DNA of 64,000 nucleotides, taken from the NCBI GenBank assembly GCA_021205185.1, contig JAJPYB010000007.1, forward strand, positions 62,001-126,000, in the 5' to 3' direction. The notes beneath the pieces were generated by a model. It made no database searches and was not told the origin of the DNA. It saw only the letters and a program-made list of their open reading frames with translations. This document shows, in pieces, positions 7,116 to 15,822 of this stretch. Source of the DNA: Ruminococcus sp. Lineage in GTDB: Bacteria; Bacillota; Clostridia; Oscillospirales; Ruminococcaceae. Position numbers and translations under genes: made by a program. Each line of letters begins with the position of its first letter. Positions within the stretch are counted from its first letter, which is position 1.

Positions 7116-9065
7116 ATGAAATTGAGCAAAAGAATTTTGGCTACTGCTGTTTCCTTGACAGTTGCAGCTACAATGCTTTCAGCTACTTACGCTAGTGCTG
7201 CTGATGTTACATATGAGCTACCAAGTTGGTCTTCAGCACCAGAGCTTCGTAAGAACGGCATTGACCTTAAGGCTAATGAAGTTTATTCAACAGCTAAGGA
7301 TTTACCAACACAGCCAACAGTAGGTATTTCTGTTCAGATGGGTGCAACCTATTCTTACAGAAACGGATTCTCTGTACCATTGTCTGAGTCGACAAGTTCA
7401 GCATACGTTTTAGTTGACGGCGATGGAACAACAGGAAACGGTACTGATAAGTACGAGATTACTTACAAATCATCCATGTGGTCACATTTCTTTGTACACG
7501 GTGCTGCTATCGCTTATACTGAGGACGGCGTACAGCTTTACAACAAGAAGGGTAAAGCTACGATGACTGTAGCCGTTGCACAGCCAGGTGGAGATAACGT
7601 TTACTATGACGAAAACGGTAACGAGGTTGAGGTAACTGATACTGACAACATTCCAGACGGAGTTACACAGTACTTCAAGGAAGCAGAGCTTGTTGACGCA
7701 ACAATCACAGGCGCTGGAACATACAAGGCTGCTATCGTTGGATATAACTTCCAGGATACAGATGATGCACAGGGCTTTAACTGGTTGTATCTGACATCTA
7801 ACATCGGTTACTACAATGGTGAGGTTTCAAACGTTGCATACACAGTAGACGGTGAAACTCTTAAGGCCACTATCACAGAGGCTAAGGAGTTCTTAGATAC
7901 TCTTTATGAGGACCTTGCTGAGCTTGAAGCATTAGTAGCTGAGGAAGAAGAAACTACAGACGCTGAAGAAGAAACAACAGACGCAGAAGATACGACTGAT
8001 GCAACAGATGCTACAGACGCAACTGATGCAACAGATGAAACAGAAGACGATCTTCAGGCTGAGATCGAAGAGTTAGAAGCTAACATCGCAGCTCTTGAAG
8101 AAGCAATCGCTGCTGGTGAAGCTGCAGCTAAGTATGACGGCACAGCTCTTGAAAGCGATTATCATCTGAAGATTTCATCCATGACAGTTTACGGCTACGA
8201 CAGCGCAGAAGCTTACGAAGCTGGAACACCTGATGAAACATATGCAGTACCTGGATTTGTTACTTCGACAAGTGGAGATCCGACAGAATATGATTTCTGT
8301 GATTACAATATCGTAAACGTATACTCTATTGATAAGGGATTTGCTGATTTAACATCAACTCCTACTGAAGGTGAAGACGGCGAGATGTCAGGCTACACAA
8401 CAGGAACAATTAACTATAATACAACAGATGGCACGCTTGACGCAATCGGATATTCAGTTCGTGCATCATCAAGTGGAGCTACATCAACACTTCCTACTTA
8501 TGCTCTTGAAATAGAGTTCACAGTTGCAGAGGGTGACGCTGACGTATTTGGTTACCAGGGCGATATCGACGCTGCACAGCTTGCAATCACAACAGCAGTT
8601 GCAAACGCAGGCGGACTTGTATGGTCAAGCTTAAATGATGCAATCGAAAAGGCTTTGGCAGTAGATTCATCAGCATACACAACAGAGTCTTACGAAGCTC
8701 TTATGGAAGCAGTACAGGCAGCTAAGGATCTTATCGCAGCATATGAGAACGGCGAAGACGTAACTCAGGATGACATCGATGCGGCAACAGAAGCAATTCT
8801 TGCAGCAATTGATGCACTTGAGCCACTTGAAGCTACATCTTCAACAAGCAGCAGCGACAGCGAAGACGATGACGATTCAGATAGCGACAGCGATAGCAGC
8901 TCATCTGATTCAGACAGCGACAGCAGTTCATCATCTGACGACAGCTCATCATCAAGCAGCAGTGCAACAGATTCCAACCCAAGCACAGGCGCAGGTGTTG
9001 CAGTAACAGCAGCAATGGCACTGATGGTTGGCGCAGGATATGTAATCTCAAGAAAGAGAAAGTAA
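7116..9065 (+). CDS. Sortase-anchored surface protein with FIVAR domain and Asp/Ser repeats
   Basis: ATG at 7116 is chosen because AGGAGG lies 9 bases upstream; a TTG at 7068 in frame has no such site. The 649-residue product has a signal peptide cut near YASA-AD, a large beta-rich N-terminal part, a Glu/Thr/Asp tract with short ATD repeats (about residues 272-310), a helical FIVAR-like module (about 503-575), a long Ser/Asp linker like that of staphylococcal adhesins, and a C-terminal NPSTG sorting signal followed by a hydrophobic stretch and SRKRK. It should be covalently fixed to peptidoglycan. The role may be adhesion to plant cell wall or host glycans; this is inference. Confidence 0.8.
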   Translation: MKLSKRILATAVSLTVAATMLSATYASAADVTYELPSWSSAPELRKNGIDLKANEVYSTAKDLPTQPTVGISVQMGATYSYRNGFSVPLSESTSSAYVLVDGDGTTGNGTDKYEITYKSSMWSHFFVHGAAIAYTEDGVQLYNKKGKATMTVAVAQPGGDNVYYDENGNEVEVTDTDNIPDGVTQYFKEAELVDATITGAGTYKAAIVGYNFQDTDDAQGFNWLYLTSNIGYYNGEVSNVAYTVDGETLKATITEAKEFLDTLYEDLAELEALVAEEEETTDAEEETTDAEDTTDATDATDATDATDETEDDLQAEIEELEANIAALEEAIAAGEAAAKYDGTALESDYHLKISSMTVYGYDSAEAYEAGTPDETYAVPGFVTSTSGDPTEYDFCDYNIVNVYSIDKGFADLTSTPTEGEDGEMSGYTTGTINYNTTDGTLDAIGYSVRASSSGATSTLPTYALEIEFTVAEGDADVFGYQGDIDAAQLAITTAVANAGGLVWSSLNDAIEKALAVDSSAYTTESYEALMEAVQAAKDLIAAYENGEDVTQDDIDAATEAILAAIDALEPLEATSSTSSSDSEDDDDSDSDSDSSSSDSDSDSSSSSDDSSSSSSSATDSNPSTGAGVAVTAAMALMVGAGYVISRKRK

Positions 9066-9092
9066 GCATAAAAAGCTAACAAGCAAAAATAT

Positions 9093-9124
9093 AAGAACGG
9101 CTGGTTTTCCAGTCGTTCTTTTTT
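9093..9124 (+). terminator. Rho-independent terminator after the surface protein gene
   Basis: AAGAACGGCTGG pairs with CCAGTCGTTCTT (one G-U pair) over a TTTT loop and runs into six T. Confidence 0.9.
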
Positions 9125-9136
9125 GTGCGAAAAAAT

Positions 9137-9162
9137 CGGCAGGGTGAAAACCCTGCCGTTTT
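9137..9162. terminator. Bidirectional terminator between convergent genes
   Basis: CGGCAGGG and CCCTGCCG form a perfect 8-bp stem flanked by TTTT on the plus side and by a T-run on the minus side. It can end ridA on the minus strand. A nearly identical hairpin recurs at 21351-21384. Confidence 0.8.
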
Positions 9163-9170
9163 GTCTTTGC

Positions 9171-9542
9171 TTAAAGCTCTGCTATAACTTCAACTTCAAC
9201 TAGAACGTCCTTTGGAAGCTCTTTTACTGCAACGCAGCTTCGAGCTGGCTTTTCAGTAAAAGTTTCTCCGTAAATTGCGTTGAATGCCGCAAAGTCGGAC
9301 ATATTTTTCAAAAAGCAAACTGTCTTGACTGCCTTTTGCGGAGTTGTTCCAGCCTCAGCTAAAACAGCTGTCAGATTTTTCATAACCTGACGGGTTTGCT
9401 CCTCGATTGTCGTTCCCTCAACAGCGTTTGTTTCAGGGTTGATTGCGATCTGTCCCGAAGTGAAAACAAATCCTCCAGCCTTTATAGCCTGAGAGTATGG
9501 ACCGAGCGCTTCTGGCGCATTGCTTGTGTAAACCTTTTCCAT
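9171..9542 (-). CDS. ridA: RidA family enamine/imine deaminase
   Basis: A 123-residue protein of the YjgF/YER057c/UK114 family, the usual length. It begins EKVYTSNAPEALGPYSQAIKAG and contains FTSGQIAINPET and the C-terminal RSCVAVKELPKDVLVEVE, in which the Arg is the substrate carboxylate-binding residue of the family. RidA hydrolyses reactive enamines such as 2-aminoacrylate and 2-aminocrotonate to keto acids. Here it sits 16 bases downstream of threonine deaminase, the enzyme that produces those compounds, so the two are a functional pair in one transcript. Confidence 0.95.
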   Translation of the reverse strand: MEKVYTSNAPEALGPYSQAIKAGGFVFTSGQIAINPETNAVEGTTIEEQTRQVMKNLTAVLAEAGTTPQKAVKTVCFLKNMSDFAAFNAIYGETFTEKPARSCVAVKELPKDVLVEVEVIAEL

Positions 9543-9558
9543 TATAAAAACTCCTTTC

Positions 9559-10752
9559 TTAACAAAGATGATAGCCGGCGTTAGTAAGCGCCGAAGTTAT
9601 TTCGTCGATATGCTCCTGATTTTTGGTTTCAAGAATAATTCTTAAGAAGCAGCCGTTAACGTCGCTTCCCTCGTTAGCTCTTTCGTGGTGAATTGAAGTT
9701 ACGTTTCCGCCGAGAGCCGCAATAATATCAGCAACTCCCTTTAGCTGACCCGGCTTGTCAATAAGCTCGATAGTAAGCTGTGCGCTTCTGCCAGTCATAA
9801 TAAGTCCACGCTTGATAACACGCGAAAGAATAGTAACGTCGATGTTACCGCCCGACAAAAGGCAAGCAACATTCTTGCCCTCAAGTGGAAGCTTGTTGAA
9901 CAGTACCGCTGCAACTGCAACTGCTCCTGCGCCCTCAACAACCAGCTTTTGCTGCTCCATAAGAGTCAGAATGGCAGTTGAGATTTCGTCGTCGTTTACT
10001 GTAACGATGTCGTCAACGTATTTGTCAACCAGCTCGAATGTCAGGTCGCCAGGTTCTTTAACTGCGATTCCGTCAGCGATAGTAGATACGCTTTCAAGGC
10101 ACTCGATTTCATGATCCTTGATAGAGTTAAACATACTTGCTGCGCCCTGAGCCTGAACGCCGTAGACCTTGATCTTTGGATTTAACTGCTTGATTGCAAA
10201 CGCAACGCCAGAGATCAGACCGCCGCCGCCGATAGGAACTACAACAGCATCCATGTTCGGAAGCTGCTCTAACAGTTCAAGTCCGATAGTACCCTGACCC
10301 GCAATGACGTTCTCATCGTTGAATGGGTGAATGAAGGTGTAACCCTTCTCGTCCTTTAGCTGTAAAGCCTTTTGATAGGCGTCGTCGTAAACTCCAGGAA
10401 CCAGGCAAACCTCAGCTCCGTAAGCCTTTGTAGCCTCGACCTTTGAAATAGGTGCGCCGTCAGGAAGACAAATTATAGATTTGATTCCGCTTTTTGTAGC
10501 GGCGAGAGCAACTCCCTGAGCGTGGTTACCTGCCGAGCAAGCGATAACGCCCTTTGATTTTTCCTCATCTGTCAGCTGAGAAATCTTGTAGTACGCTCCT
10601 CTTACCTTAAAAGAACCTGTCGTTTGCAGGTTTTCGGTTTTTAAATATACCTTGCAATTCTGGCTTAGCTTCGGCGCATAAATTACATCGGTATCTCTGA
10701 TTACTTCCTTTAAAACAAAGGAAGCGTGATAAACTTTGTCAAGCGTTAGCAT
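9559..10752 (-). CDS. ilvA: Threonine ammonia-lyase (threonine deaminase) with C-terminal ACT domain
   Basis: Start at 10752 is set by AAGGAGG 5 bases upstream; the longer open frame runs back through the T-box terminator and is not coding. The 397-residue enzyme removes ammonia from threonine to give 2-oxobutanoate. PLP-binding Lys49 lies in TTGSFKVRGA, the Gly-rich phosphate loop is IGGGGL, and SGGNID is near residue 305. The last 75 residues form one ACT-like domain (AQLTIELIDKPGQLKGVADII). The size and single ACT domain resemble the shorter catabolic/biosynthetic form. It is preceded by a T-box leader, so its expression should respond to uncharged tRNA, probably tRNA-Ile. Confidence 0.93.
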   Translation of the reverse strand: MLTLDKVYHASFVLKEVIRDTDVIYAPKLSQNCKVYLKTENLQTTGSFKVRGAYYKISQLTDEEKSKGVIACSAGNHAQGVALAATKSGIKSIICLPDGAPISKVEATKAYGAEVCLVPGVYDDAYQKALQLKDEKGYTFIHPFNDENVIAGQGTIGLELLEQLPNMDAVVVPIGGGGLISGVAFAIKQLNPKIKVYGVQAQGAASMFNSIKDHEIECLESVSTIADGIAVKEPGDLTFELVDKYVDDIVTVNDDEISTAILTLMEQQKLVVEGAGAVAVAAVLFNKLPLEGKNVACLLSGGNIDVTILSRVIKRGLIMTGRSAQLTIELIDKPGQLKGVADIIAALGGNVTSIHHERANEGSDVNGCFLRIILETKNQEHIDEITSALTNAGYHLC

Positions 10753-10773
10753 ATTGACCTCCTTGAAAATGTA

Positions 10774-11073
10774 AAAATAAAAGCTCCGCCTCAAATTAAA
10801 GAGGCGAAGCTGATTACTCCGTGGTACCACTCTTATTGCCGCTTTAAAAGCGACCACTTATTCGTATCTGACAATACGCTTCCCTATAACGGGGGAACCC
10901 GAACAGCCTTAATTGATAGAAATCTTTAGGGCGTCAGCTCAGGGCGGATGAATATTGAGAAAATGTAACAGCTCGCACCAACCGCTGCTTCTCTGAAATC
11001 ATTTTAAAACAATACTCGCAGAAACCTCTGCACCCATCATTGCTTTTTGCTTTTAATGACTAAAATCATACTA
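10774..11073 (-). promoter_or_regulatory. T-box riboswitch leader of the threonine deaminase gene
   Basis: On the minus strand the leader carries the T-box core GTGGTACCACGGAG (around 10817-10830) followed by a terminator, AGCTTCGCCTC pairing with GAGGCGGAGCT and then TTTATTTTT (10774-10811). Upstream there is a stem I region with an apical GGTTGGTGCGAG motif, as expected in T-boxes. The base of stem I can form from GGGTG and CGCCC; the triplet ATT (Ile) lies in the opposite specifier-side strand near 10951-10953 and is the best candidate specifier given the product, but this is not proven. Confidence 0.88.
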
Positions 11074-11079
11074 GTAATT

Positions 11080-11107
11080 ATTATAGCACGTTTTTTGTTA
11101 ATGTCAA
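11080..11107 (-). promoter_or_regulatory. Promoter of the T-box/ilvA/ridA transcript
   Basis: On the minus strand TTGACA (complement of 11102-11107) and TATAAT (complement of 11080-11085) are both perfect and 16 bases apart. The promoter begins 12 bases below the stop of the mpg gene. Confidence 0.8.
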
Positions 11108-11118
11108 GTGCTTAAATG

Positions 11119-11655
11119 TCAAATTTTTGTAATAACAGGGGACTGATCGTTCTTTAAAATAAAACGCCAGTTAATATCTCTGTAATATGGTGTGGCGTAG
11201 TTAATTCCCACTCGTTTATCAGTCAGGTATTCGTAAGGCAGGTCGGTATCTTCAATCCAGATTTTCGGGCTATCCAAAATGCTTTCACCGTTTAGCTCGC
11301 CGGTGATATTAAGAAATTTCGTAAGCTTGGCAGGGCCGTTAAAACTCCCCTCGCAGGCACGAATTAAAACTGCTTGCGGATTGTCCTTGCCGCCTGTTAC
11401 AATATTAAAAAGCCAATGCATACCGTAGCAAAGGTAAACGTATAACGTCCCGCTGTCACGATAGAGAAGCTCGGTTCTTTTTGTCTTGCCCTTTGAAGCG
11501 TGGCAGGCGGTATCCTCCTCGCCACGATACGCTTCCGTTTCAGTTATTATAAGCGAACGCATTTCTCCGTCTAGTTGGGTTACAAGCCGTTTGCCTAAAA
11601 GGTCGGGCGCAACGCTCAATACATCTCTGTCAAAAAAATCTCTGCCTAGCTTCAT
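11119..11655 (-). CDS. mpg: 3-methyladenine DNA glycosylase (AAG/MPG family)
   Basis: A 178-residue monofunctional base-excision glycosylase of the AAG/MPG family. It excises alkylated purines. Family marks: RDFFDRDVLSVAPDLLGKRLV at the start, TETEAYRGEEDTACHA with the catalytic Glu, GTLYVYLCYGMHWLFNIV, and AVLIRACEG. The gene overlaps the stop of rqcH by 4 bases (ATGA) and is last of the trmK-nif3-rqcH-mpg operon. It is slightly shorter than typical bacterial members (about 190-200), mostly in the C-terminal strand region. Confidence 0.93.
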   Translation of the reverse strand: MKLGRDFFDRDVLSVAPDLLGKRLVTQLDGEMRSLIITETEAYRGEEDTACHASKGKTKRTELLYRDSGTLYVYLCYGMHWLFNIVTGGKDNPQAVLIRACEGSFNGPAKLTKFLNITGELNGESILDSPKIWIEDTDLPYEYLTDKRVGINYATPYYRDINWRFILKNDQSPVITKI

Positions 11656-13412
11656 TTTATTCTAAGTCCCTCGATAAGCTCCTCGTCTGGAGTTACAAAG
11701 AGCGTTTTGTTGTCGGTGAAAATTACCATTCCTGGCTTTGCGCCGTTCGGCTTTTTGACATTCTTAACAAGCGTGTAGTCAACTCCCACAGATGACGAGC
11801 TTTTAGCCTTTGAATGGTACGCCGCAATACAAGCCGCTTCAAAAATATCCTGCTCACTCGGAGATCTTCCGTCAGCTTTTAAAATCACGTGCGAGCCGGG
11901 AATATCCTTTGTGTGAAGCCAGATGTCGCTTTTTAAGCTGTCCTTTAAGGTGAGCTTGTCATTTTGCCTGTTGTTTCTTCCAACTAAAATGTCGAAGCCG
12001 CCCGTAGTTTTGAATTTTAGAGGCGGAAGCCCCTTTTGCGGCTTTGCCTTACCGCTTTTGCGAAGCTTCAGGTAGCCTTGCTCTGAAAGCTCCTCTCTGA
12101 GAGCTAAAATATCAGCTTCGCTTGTGGCACGGGTCAGCGAATCAAAAACCGAGTCGATATATACAAGCTCCTGCTTACCCTCTTCGATAAGACGAGTAAG
12201 CATTTTTTCAGCCGTATCGCATTTCTTATATTCGTTGTAGTATTTCTGAGCGTTTTGCTGAGGGGTAAGCCGCTTGTCGAAAGTAACGCTTACCTCACAT
12301 AAATCGGGGTCGGTATAATCGGTAAGCATAACCACGCCGTCACCCTTTTTAATCTTGTATATGTTTGAGATTATAAGGTCGCCAGACTTTTTATAAATCT
12401 CTCTGTTTTTACATTCGTCAAGCTCAACAAGCTGGTTTGAAATTCGCCTGCTGATACGCTCGCTTGTGCTTAGCAGAAGCTTAAACAAATCGTCCGCCCA
12501 TTGCTTTGTTCGGCTTAGCCTGTCACGCTCTGCGTAAAAGTAATCCAAAAGCTCGTTTGGCGAAGAAAAATCCTTTCGTATCATAAGCGAGCCGTACTGC
12601 AAAATATCTATAAAGCAAAAGTCCTTGAGCTGATTGTCACGAGTTTTTAAAACTACAAATTTGTTCTTTTTCTCCTCAACCAGCTGTGCGATATTCTTAA
12701 AGAAAAAGCAAAGCTTATCCCTTTGACCATCGCTCAAGTCGTTAAAGCGCAAAGAGTCAGTCTTAGCAGCGTAAAAAACCGCTTCCCTTGCAATTACTGG
12801 TGAAATTCCCTCAAATGTGTGAAGCAGACATTTCGATAAATCCTTGTCGCCGTTTTGTGAAAGAATATTTATTAGCTCTGCTTCGTCAAAGTCAAAAATG
12901 CTAAGTCTGTTCTCCTTCGGTGGGGGAGAGTATATCATTCCCGGCAGAACGGGTCGAACGCTTGAAACGTCCTGACCTATTCTCTTTATGCTGTCAAGAA
13001 TTTTCCCCTCCGCATTTATAAGCATTAAATTCGAGTGTCTGCCCATTATTTCAATAATAAGCGTCAAGCGAACTATGTCGCCCATTTCGTTTGCGGAATC
13101 GAAGTCGAAGGAAAGTATACGCTCCTTGCCGTCCTGACGAATAGCAATCAGCTTGCCGGAGGAAAGGTGCTTTCTTAAAAGCATACAAAACATCGGCGGT
13201 GCCTTTGGATTTTCAGCAGAGATTGCCGTTTCGTGAACTCTGGCCTGCGAAGCGTTTACGTTAAAAAGCACCCTGTGCGAACCCTGTCTTGTGCGAAAGG
13301 TTATAATAATTTCCTCCTTGGAGGGCTGATGAATCTTGTCAACTCTTGAGCCTATAAGCTTTTCTTCGAGGTCTTTCTTTATTATATTAAGGTAAACTCC
13401 GTCAAGAGCCAT
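11652..13412 (-). CDS. rqcH: RqcH/NFACT family ribosome quality control protein
   Basis: A 586-residue protein of the NFACT (fibronectin-binding protein A-like) family. The N-terminal NFACT-N domain starts ALDGVYLNIIKKDLEEKL and has SRVDKIHQP. A middle part with helix-hairpin-helix and coiled coil (about 280-430) follows, and the C-terminal NFACT-R domain has SDIWLHTKDIPGSHVILKADG-type sequence at about 495-513. In Firmicutes this protein binds stalled 50S subunits and adds C-terminal Ala tails to nascent chains. SmpB and tmRNA, the other tagging route, are encoded only 2 kb away. The old annotation as an adhesin is not favoured. Confidence 0.93.
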   Translation of the reverse strand: MALDGVYLNIIKKDLEEKLIGSRVDKIHQPSKEEIIITFRTRQGSHRVLFNVNASQARVHETAISAENPKAPPMFCMLLRKHLSSGKLIAIRQDGKERILSFDFDSANEMGDIVRLTLIIEIMGRHSNLMLINAEGKILDSIKRIGQDVSSVRPVLPGMIYSPPPKENRLSIFDFDEAELINILSQNGDKDLSKCLLHTFEGISPVIAREAVFYAAKTDSLRFNDLSDGQRDKLCFFFKNIAQLVEEKKNKFVVLKTRDNQLKDFCFIDILQYGSLMIRKDFSSPNELLDYFYAERDRLSRTKQWADDLFKLLLSTSERISRRISNQLVELDECKNREIYKKSGDLIISNIYKIKKGDGVVMLTDYTDPDLCEVSVTFDKRLTPQQNAQKYYNEYKKCDTAEKMLTRLIEEGKQELVYIDSVFDSLTRATSEADILALREELSEQGYLKLRKSGKAKPQKGLPPLKFKTTGGFDILVGRNNRQNDKLTLKDSLKSDIWLHTKDIPGSHVILKADGRSPSEQDIFEAACIAAYHSKAKSSSSVGVDYTLVKNVKKPNGAKPGMVIFTDNKTLFVTPDEELIEGLRIK

Positions 13413-13430
13413 AGCTACTCATTCCTTTAA

Positions 13431-14186
13431 TTAAATAGTTTCTGTTATGTCCTTGTCTTCACAGGCTACAAAAATTTCCTCGTCTAATCCCTTTAGCTTA
13501 TCCATCAGAAATTCGGTAATAATATTTTCAGTATAATAATGCGAAGCGTCAATTATTGAGAAGTTCTCATTCAGAGCGTCGATAAACTTGTCGTGCTTGA
13601 CATCTCCTGTCAGAAGCGCATCGCAGCCTTTGTTTGCTGCAAGTCTGAAATAGTCGGCGCCTGAGCCTGAAATAACTCCGAGCGTTGATACTTTTTTGTC
13701 GGCGTTGTTTACTCTTACCACTTTGCAGCCGAGCGCCTGCTTAGCGGCTTTTGCTATCTCTCTTGCAGTCATTTCTTTATCAAGCTTTATAATTCTGCCA
13801 AGTCCTGAGTTCTCGTCAATCGCATCATCAGTTACGTTTCCAAGAGCGAGCTTTTTTGCAAGAAAGTCGTTTAATCCGCCGTTTGCAAAGTCAAAGCTTG
13901 TGTGCATACAAATAGCGCTGATGCCGCTACTCGCTAAAATAACTGCAGGATTTTCTGGCGACAAGGCTTTAAGCGGCGAAAAGATAACAGGGTGGTGTGA
14001 AATTACAAGAGATACGTTTTTCGCCTTTGCTTCAAGCGCTACCGCTTTTGTAATATCAAGACAAAGCATAATGCTTTTTACCTCGTTTTTTCCGTCGCCA
14101 ACCAAAAGTCCGCTGTTGTCCCAGCTTTCCTGAGCGCAAAACGGCGCAAAGGAATTTATGTAGCTGTAAATTTCATTAACTGTCAT
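13431..14186 (-). CDS. Nif3-like dinuclear metal centre protein (YqfO/YbgI family)
   Basis: A 251-residue Nif3 family protein. The metal ligands are visible: LVISHHPVIF near residue 60 supplies two His, and a late HYYTEN segment near 217 supplies His and Glu. Members form toroidal hexamers with two metals per subunit. They are proposed GTP cyclohydrolase-like or NAD-related hydrolases, but the reaction is unsettled. It lacks the PII/CutA-like insert of longer YqfO proteins. Its start overlaps the trmK stop by 4 bases, the same trmK-nif3 order seen across Firmicutes. Confidence 0.9.
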   Translation of the reverse strand: MTVNEIYSYINSFAPFCAQESWDNSGLLVGDGKNEVKSIMLCLDITKAVALEAKAKNVSLVISHHPVIFSPLKALSPENPAVILASSGISAICMHTSFDFANGGLNDFLAKKLALGNVTDDAIDENSGLGRIIKLDKEMTAREIAKAAKQALGCKVVRVNNADKKVSTLGVISGSGADYFRLAANKGCDALLTGDVKHDKFIDALNENFSIIDASHYYTENIITEFLMDKLKGLDEEIFVACEDKDITETI

Positions 14187-14866
14187 TTTTCTGCTCCTTT
14201 TAAATAGCTATCAATCCGCTTGCAAATGTCATTAAGTCTATCCGCTTGAGGTGACTTGTCACTTGAGATTTTCATTCCAAGCGAAGCGGTTCTTAATCTT
14301 CGGGACAGGTTTTCCAGATATTTTCTGTCGTCATCAGTAGCGTTTGAAATTTTTCCAACATACAAAGAAAAATCATCAACGCTTATTTTCTCGCCCGAAA
14401 ATTCAGCGTTTATCACCGTGTAGCAAAAGCTTCCCGACGTAACCGCACATTCCTGCTTTATTGAAAACCCATTTTCAAAAAGGTATTTTCGCAAGACGTG
14501 CGCCTTAGTCATCGGTTGTAAAACAAGGTTTACCTTGTGGCTTTTTAAATATTCGCATCTTTCAAGAATGCTTACAATCATTTCTCCGCCCATTCCGGCA
14601 ATAATAACGTCGGAAACGCCGCTCAGATTTACTTCATCCAGTCCGTCGGACTTGACTATTGAGATTTTTTCATCTAATCCGCTTGCCGAAACTGTCGCCT
14701 TTGCTGCAGCGAGAGGTCCGTCCTTGATGTCGCAGGCAATAGCCGCGGGCGAAATTCCTTCTTCGACAAGATATACAGGCAGATATGCGTGGTCGGTTCC
14801 AACGTCAACGGCAATATTTCCGCCGCTTACAAATTCTGCACATTTTAAAAGTCTTTTGTCTGTCAT
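14183..14866 (-). CDS. trmK: tRNA (adenine(22)-N(1))-methyltransferase
   Basis: A 227-residue Rossmann-fold methyltransferase of the TrmK (YqfN) family. It uses SAM to methylate N1 of A22 in tRNA. The SAM motif is NIAVDVGTDHAYLPVYL at about residues 17-33; a second family signature is DVIIAGMGGEMI near 91-102, followed by LVLQPMTKAHVLRKYL. The C-terminal helical part after residue 165 probably contacts tRNA. First gene of the minus-strand operon, beginning just below a terminator that separates it from the DUF1858 gene. Confidence 0.93.
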   Translation of the reverse strand: MTDKRLLKCAEFVSGGNIAVDVGTDHAYLPVYLVEEGISPAAIACDIKDGPLAAAKATVSASGLDEKISIVKSDGLDEVNLSGVSDVIIAGMGGEMIVSILERCEYLKSHKVNLVLQPMTKAHVLRKYLFENGFSIKQECAVTSGSFCYTVINAEFSGEKISVDDFSLYVGKISNATDDDRKYLENLSRRLRTASLGMKISSDKSPQADRLNDICKRIDSYLKGAEK

Positions 14867-14886
14867 TATTTAAGTTCCTGTATCCT

Positions 14887-14924
14887 GAAAAAATAGGGTG
14901 ACAGAAGCTCTTGTCACCCTTTTT
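14887..14924 (-). terminator. Terminator of the DUF1858 gene
   Basis: AGGGTGACA and TGTCACCCT form a perfect 9-bp stem; on the minus strand it is followed by ATTTTTT. Confidence 0.85.
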
Positions 14925-14944
14925 GCTGTTTGTTTTTATGAGCG

Positions 14945-15151
14945 TTAGTTGCCAAAATGCTCGTTTAGCTTTTCAACCAGATCTGTCGGGTCAACGCCGT
15001 GTACAGCGCAAGCCTCAGCGATTGACTCGCCTCTTGAAGCAGGGCAGCCCAAGCAATGCATTCCCATTTCAAGGAAGAAAGGCGCTGTGTCTGCATCCAT
15101 ATCGAGAATATCGCCAATAATCGAATCTACAGTTACTTTAAATTCAGCCAT
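14945..15151 (-). CDS. DUF1858 domain protein, small
   Basis: A 68-residue protein that is one DUF1858 domain. It begins with a VDSIIGDILDMD segment and has GMHCLGCPASRGESIAEACAVHG, a CxxC pair (HCLGC) inside a helix-loop-helix fold. Family members resemble the N-terminal part of hybrid-cluster and ScdA-like iron proteins, so redox or metal binding is possible; function is unknown. GGAGG precedes the ATG. It is a single-gene unit with its own terminator. Confidence 0.85.
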   Translation of the reverse strand: MAEFKVTVDSIIGDILDMDADTAPFFLEMGMHCLGCPASRGESIAEACAVHGVDPTDLVEKLNEHFGN

Positions 15152-15280
15152 AATTATACCTCCGTTAATTTTTAAGTCTTCTATTATTATAACCCATTAT
15201 TCGTTAAAATGCAAGCAAAGTAAGAGATTTGTTGCCTGGAGTAAATCTGAGGGGAATTTTCACAATGCGAGCCTTTTTGC

Positions 15281-15309
15281 TTGACAGAAACGAGATTATA
15301 TCGTATAAT
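15281..15309 (+). promoter_or_regulatory. Consensus promoter of smpB
   Basis: TTGACA (15281-15286) and TATAAT (15304-15309), 17 bases apart: a perfect sigma-A promoter. It may also drive the tmRNA gene, which begins 8 bases after the smpB stop. Confidence 0.9.
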
Positions 15310-15337
15310 GTAATACTACCAAATTTTTGAGGGGGGA

Positions 15338-15814
15338 GTGACCAAAGTGCCGCAAAAGAAAAGCTCGGCGACAATCGCCGACAACAGAAAAGCAAGACAC
15401 GATTACTTTGTCCTGGAAACTTACGAAGCTGGAATTGAGCTTGTCGGCACGGAGGTTAAGTCAATCCGACAGGGCGGAGCTAATTTAAAGGACGCCTGGA
15501 TTTCAATCGAAAACGGCGAGGCAGTAATAAAGCAAATGCATATATCGCCTTACGAAAAGGGGAATATCTTTAACAAGGATCCTTACCGCGAACGCCGACT
15601 TCTTTTGCACAAGCGGGAGATTTTAAAGCTCCTTGGTCTTGTGAAGCAATCCGGACTTACTCTCATTCCTCTTTCCCTTTACTTTAAAGGCTCAAGAGTC
15701 AAGGTTTCGGTAGGCGTTTGCAAGGGTAAAAAGCTGTACGACAAGCGTGAGGATATGGCTAACCGTGCGGCGCAAAGAGATATTGAGCGTGCTGTCAAAA
15801 ACAGCATCTCCTGA
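15338..15814 (+). CDS. smpB: SsrA-binding protein SmpB
   Basis: A 158-residue tmRNA-binding protein, the usual size. Typical features are [45 protein letters not shown], and the C-terminal [23 protein letters not shown] tail that enters the decoding centre. Start is GTG at 15338 with GAGG 5 bases upstream; a second GTG at 15347 is also possible. SmpB carries tmRNA to stalled ribosomes. The tmRNA gene itself lies immediately downstream, a common Firmicutes arrangement that supports both calls. Confidence 0.95.
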   Translation: MTKVPQKKSSATIADNRKARHDYFVLETYEAGIELVGTEVKSIRQGGANLKDAWISIENGEAVIKQMHISPYEKGNIFNKDPYRERRLLLHKREILKLLGLVKQSGLTLIPLSLYFKGSRVKVSVGVCKGKKLYDKREDMANRAAQRDIERAVKNSIS

Positions 15815-15822
15815 TTTTTCAA

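Noticed and set aside
8765..9082. Antisense ORFs opposite the Ser/Asp and FIVAR repeats (also 20407-20715)
   Set aside because: Biased codons of low-complexity regions leave the opposite strand free of stops; the products are repetitive and have no start signals.
10753..10857. N-terminal extension of threonine deaminase
   Set aside because: The extra codons lie in the T-box antiterminator and terminator; the start at 10752 has a strong ribosome binding site.
11652..13412. Annotation of the NFACT protein as a fibronectin-binding adhesin
   Set aside because: There is no signal peptide or anchor, and the NFACT-N and NFACT-R domains fit the ribosome quality control role.
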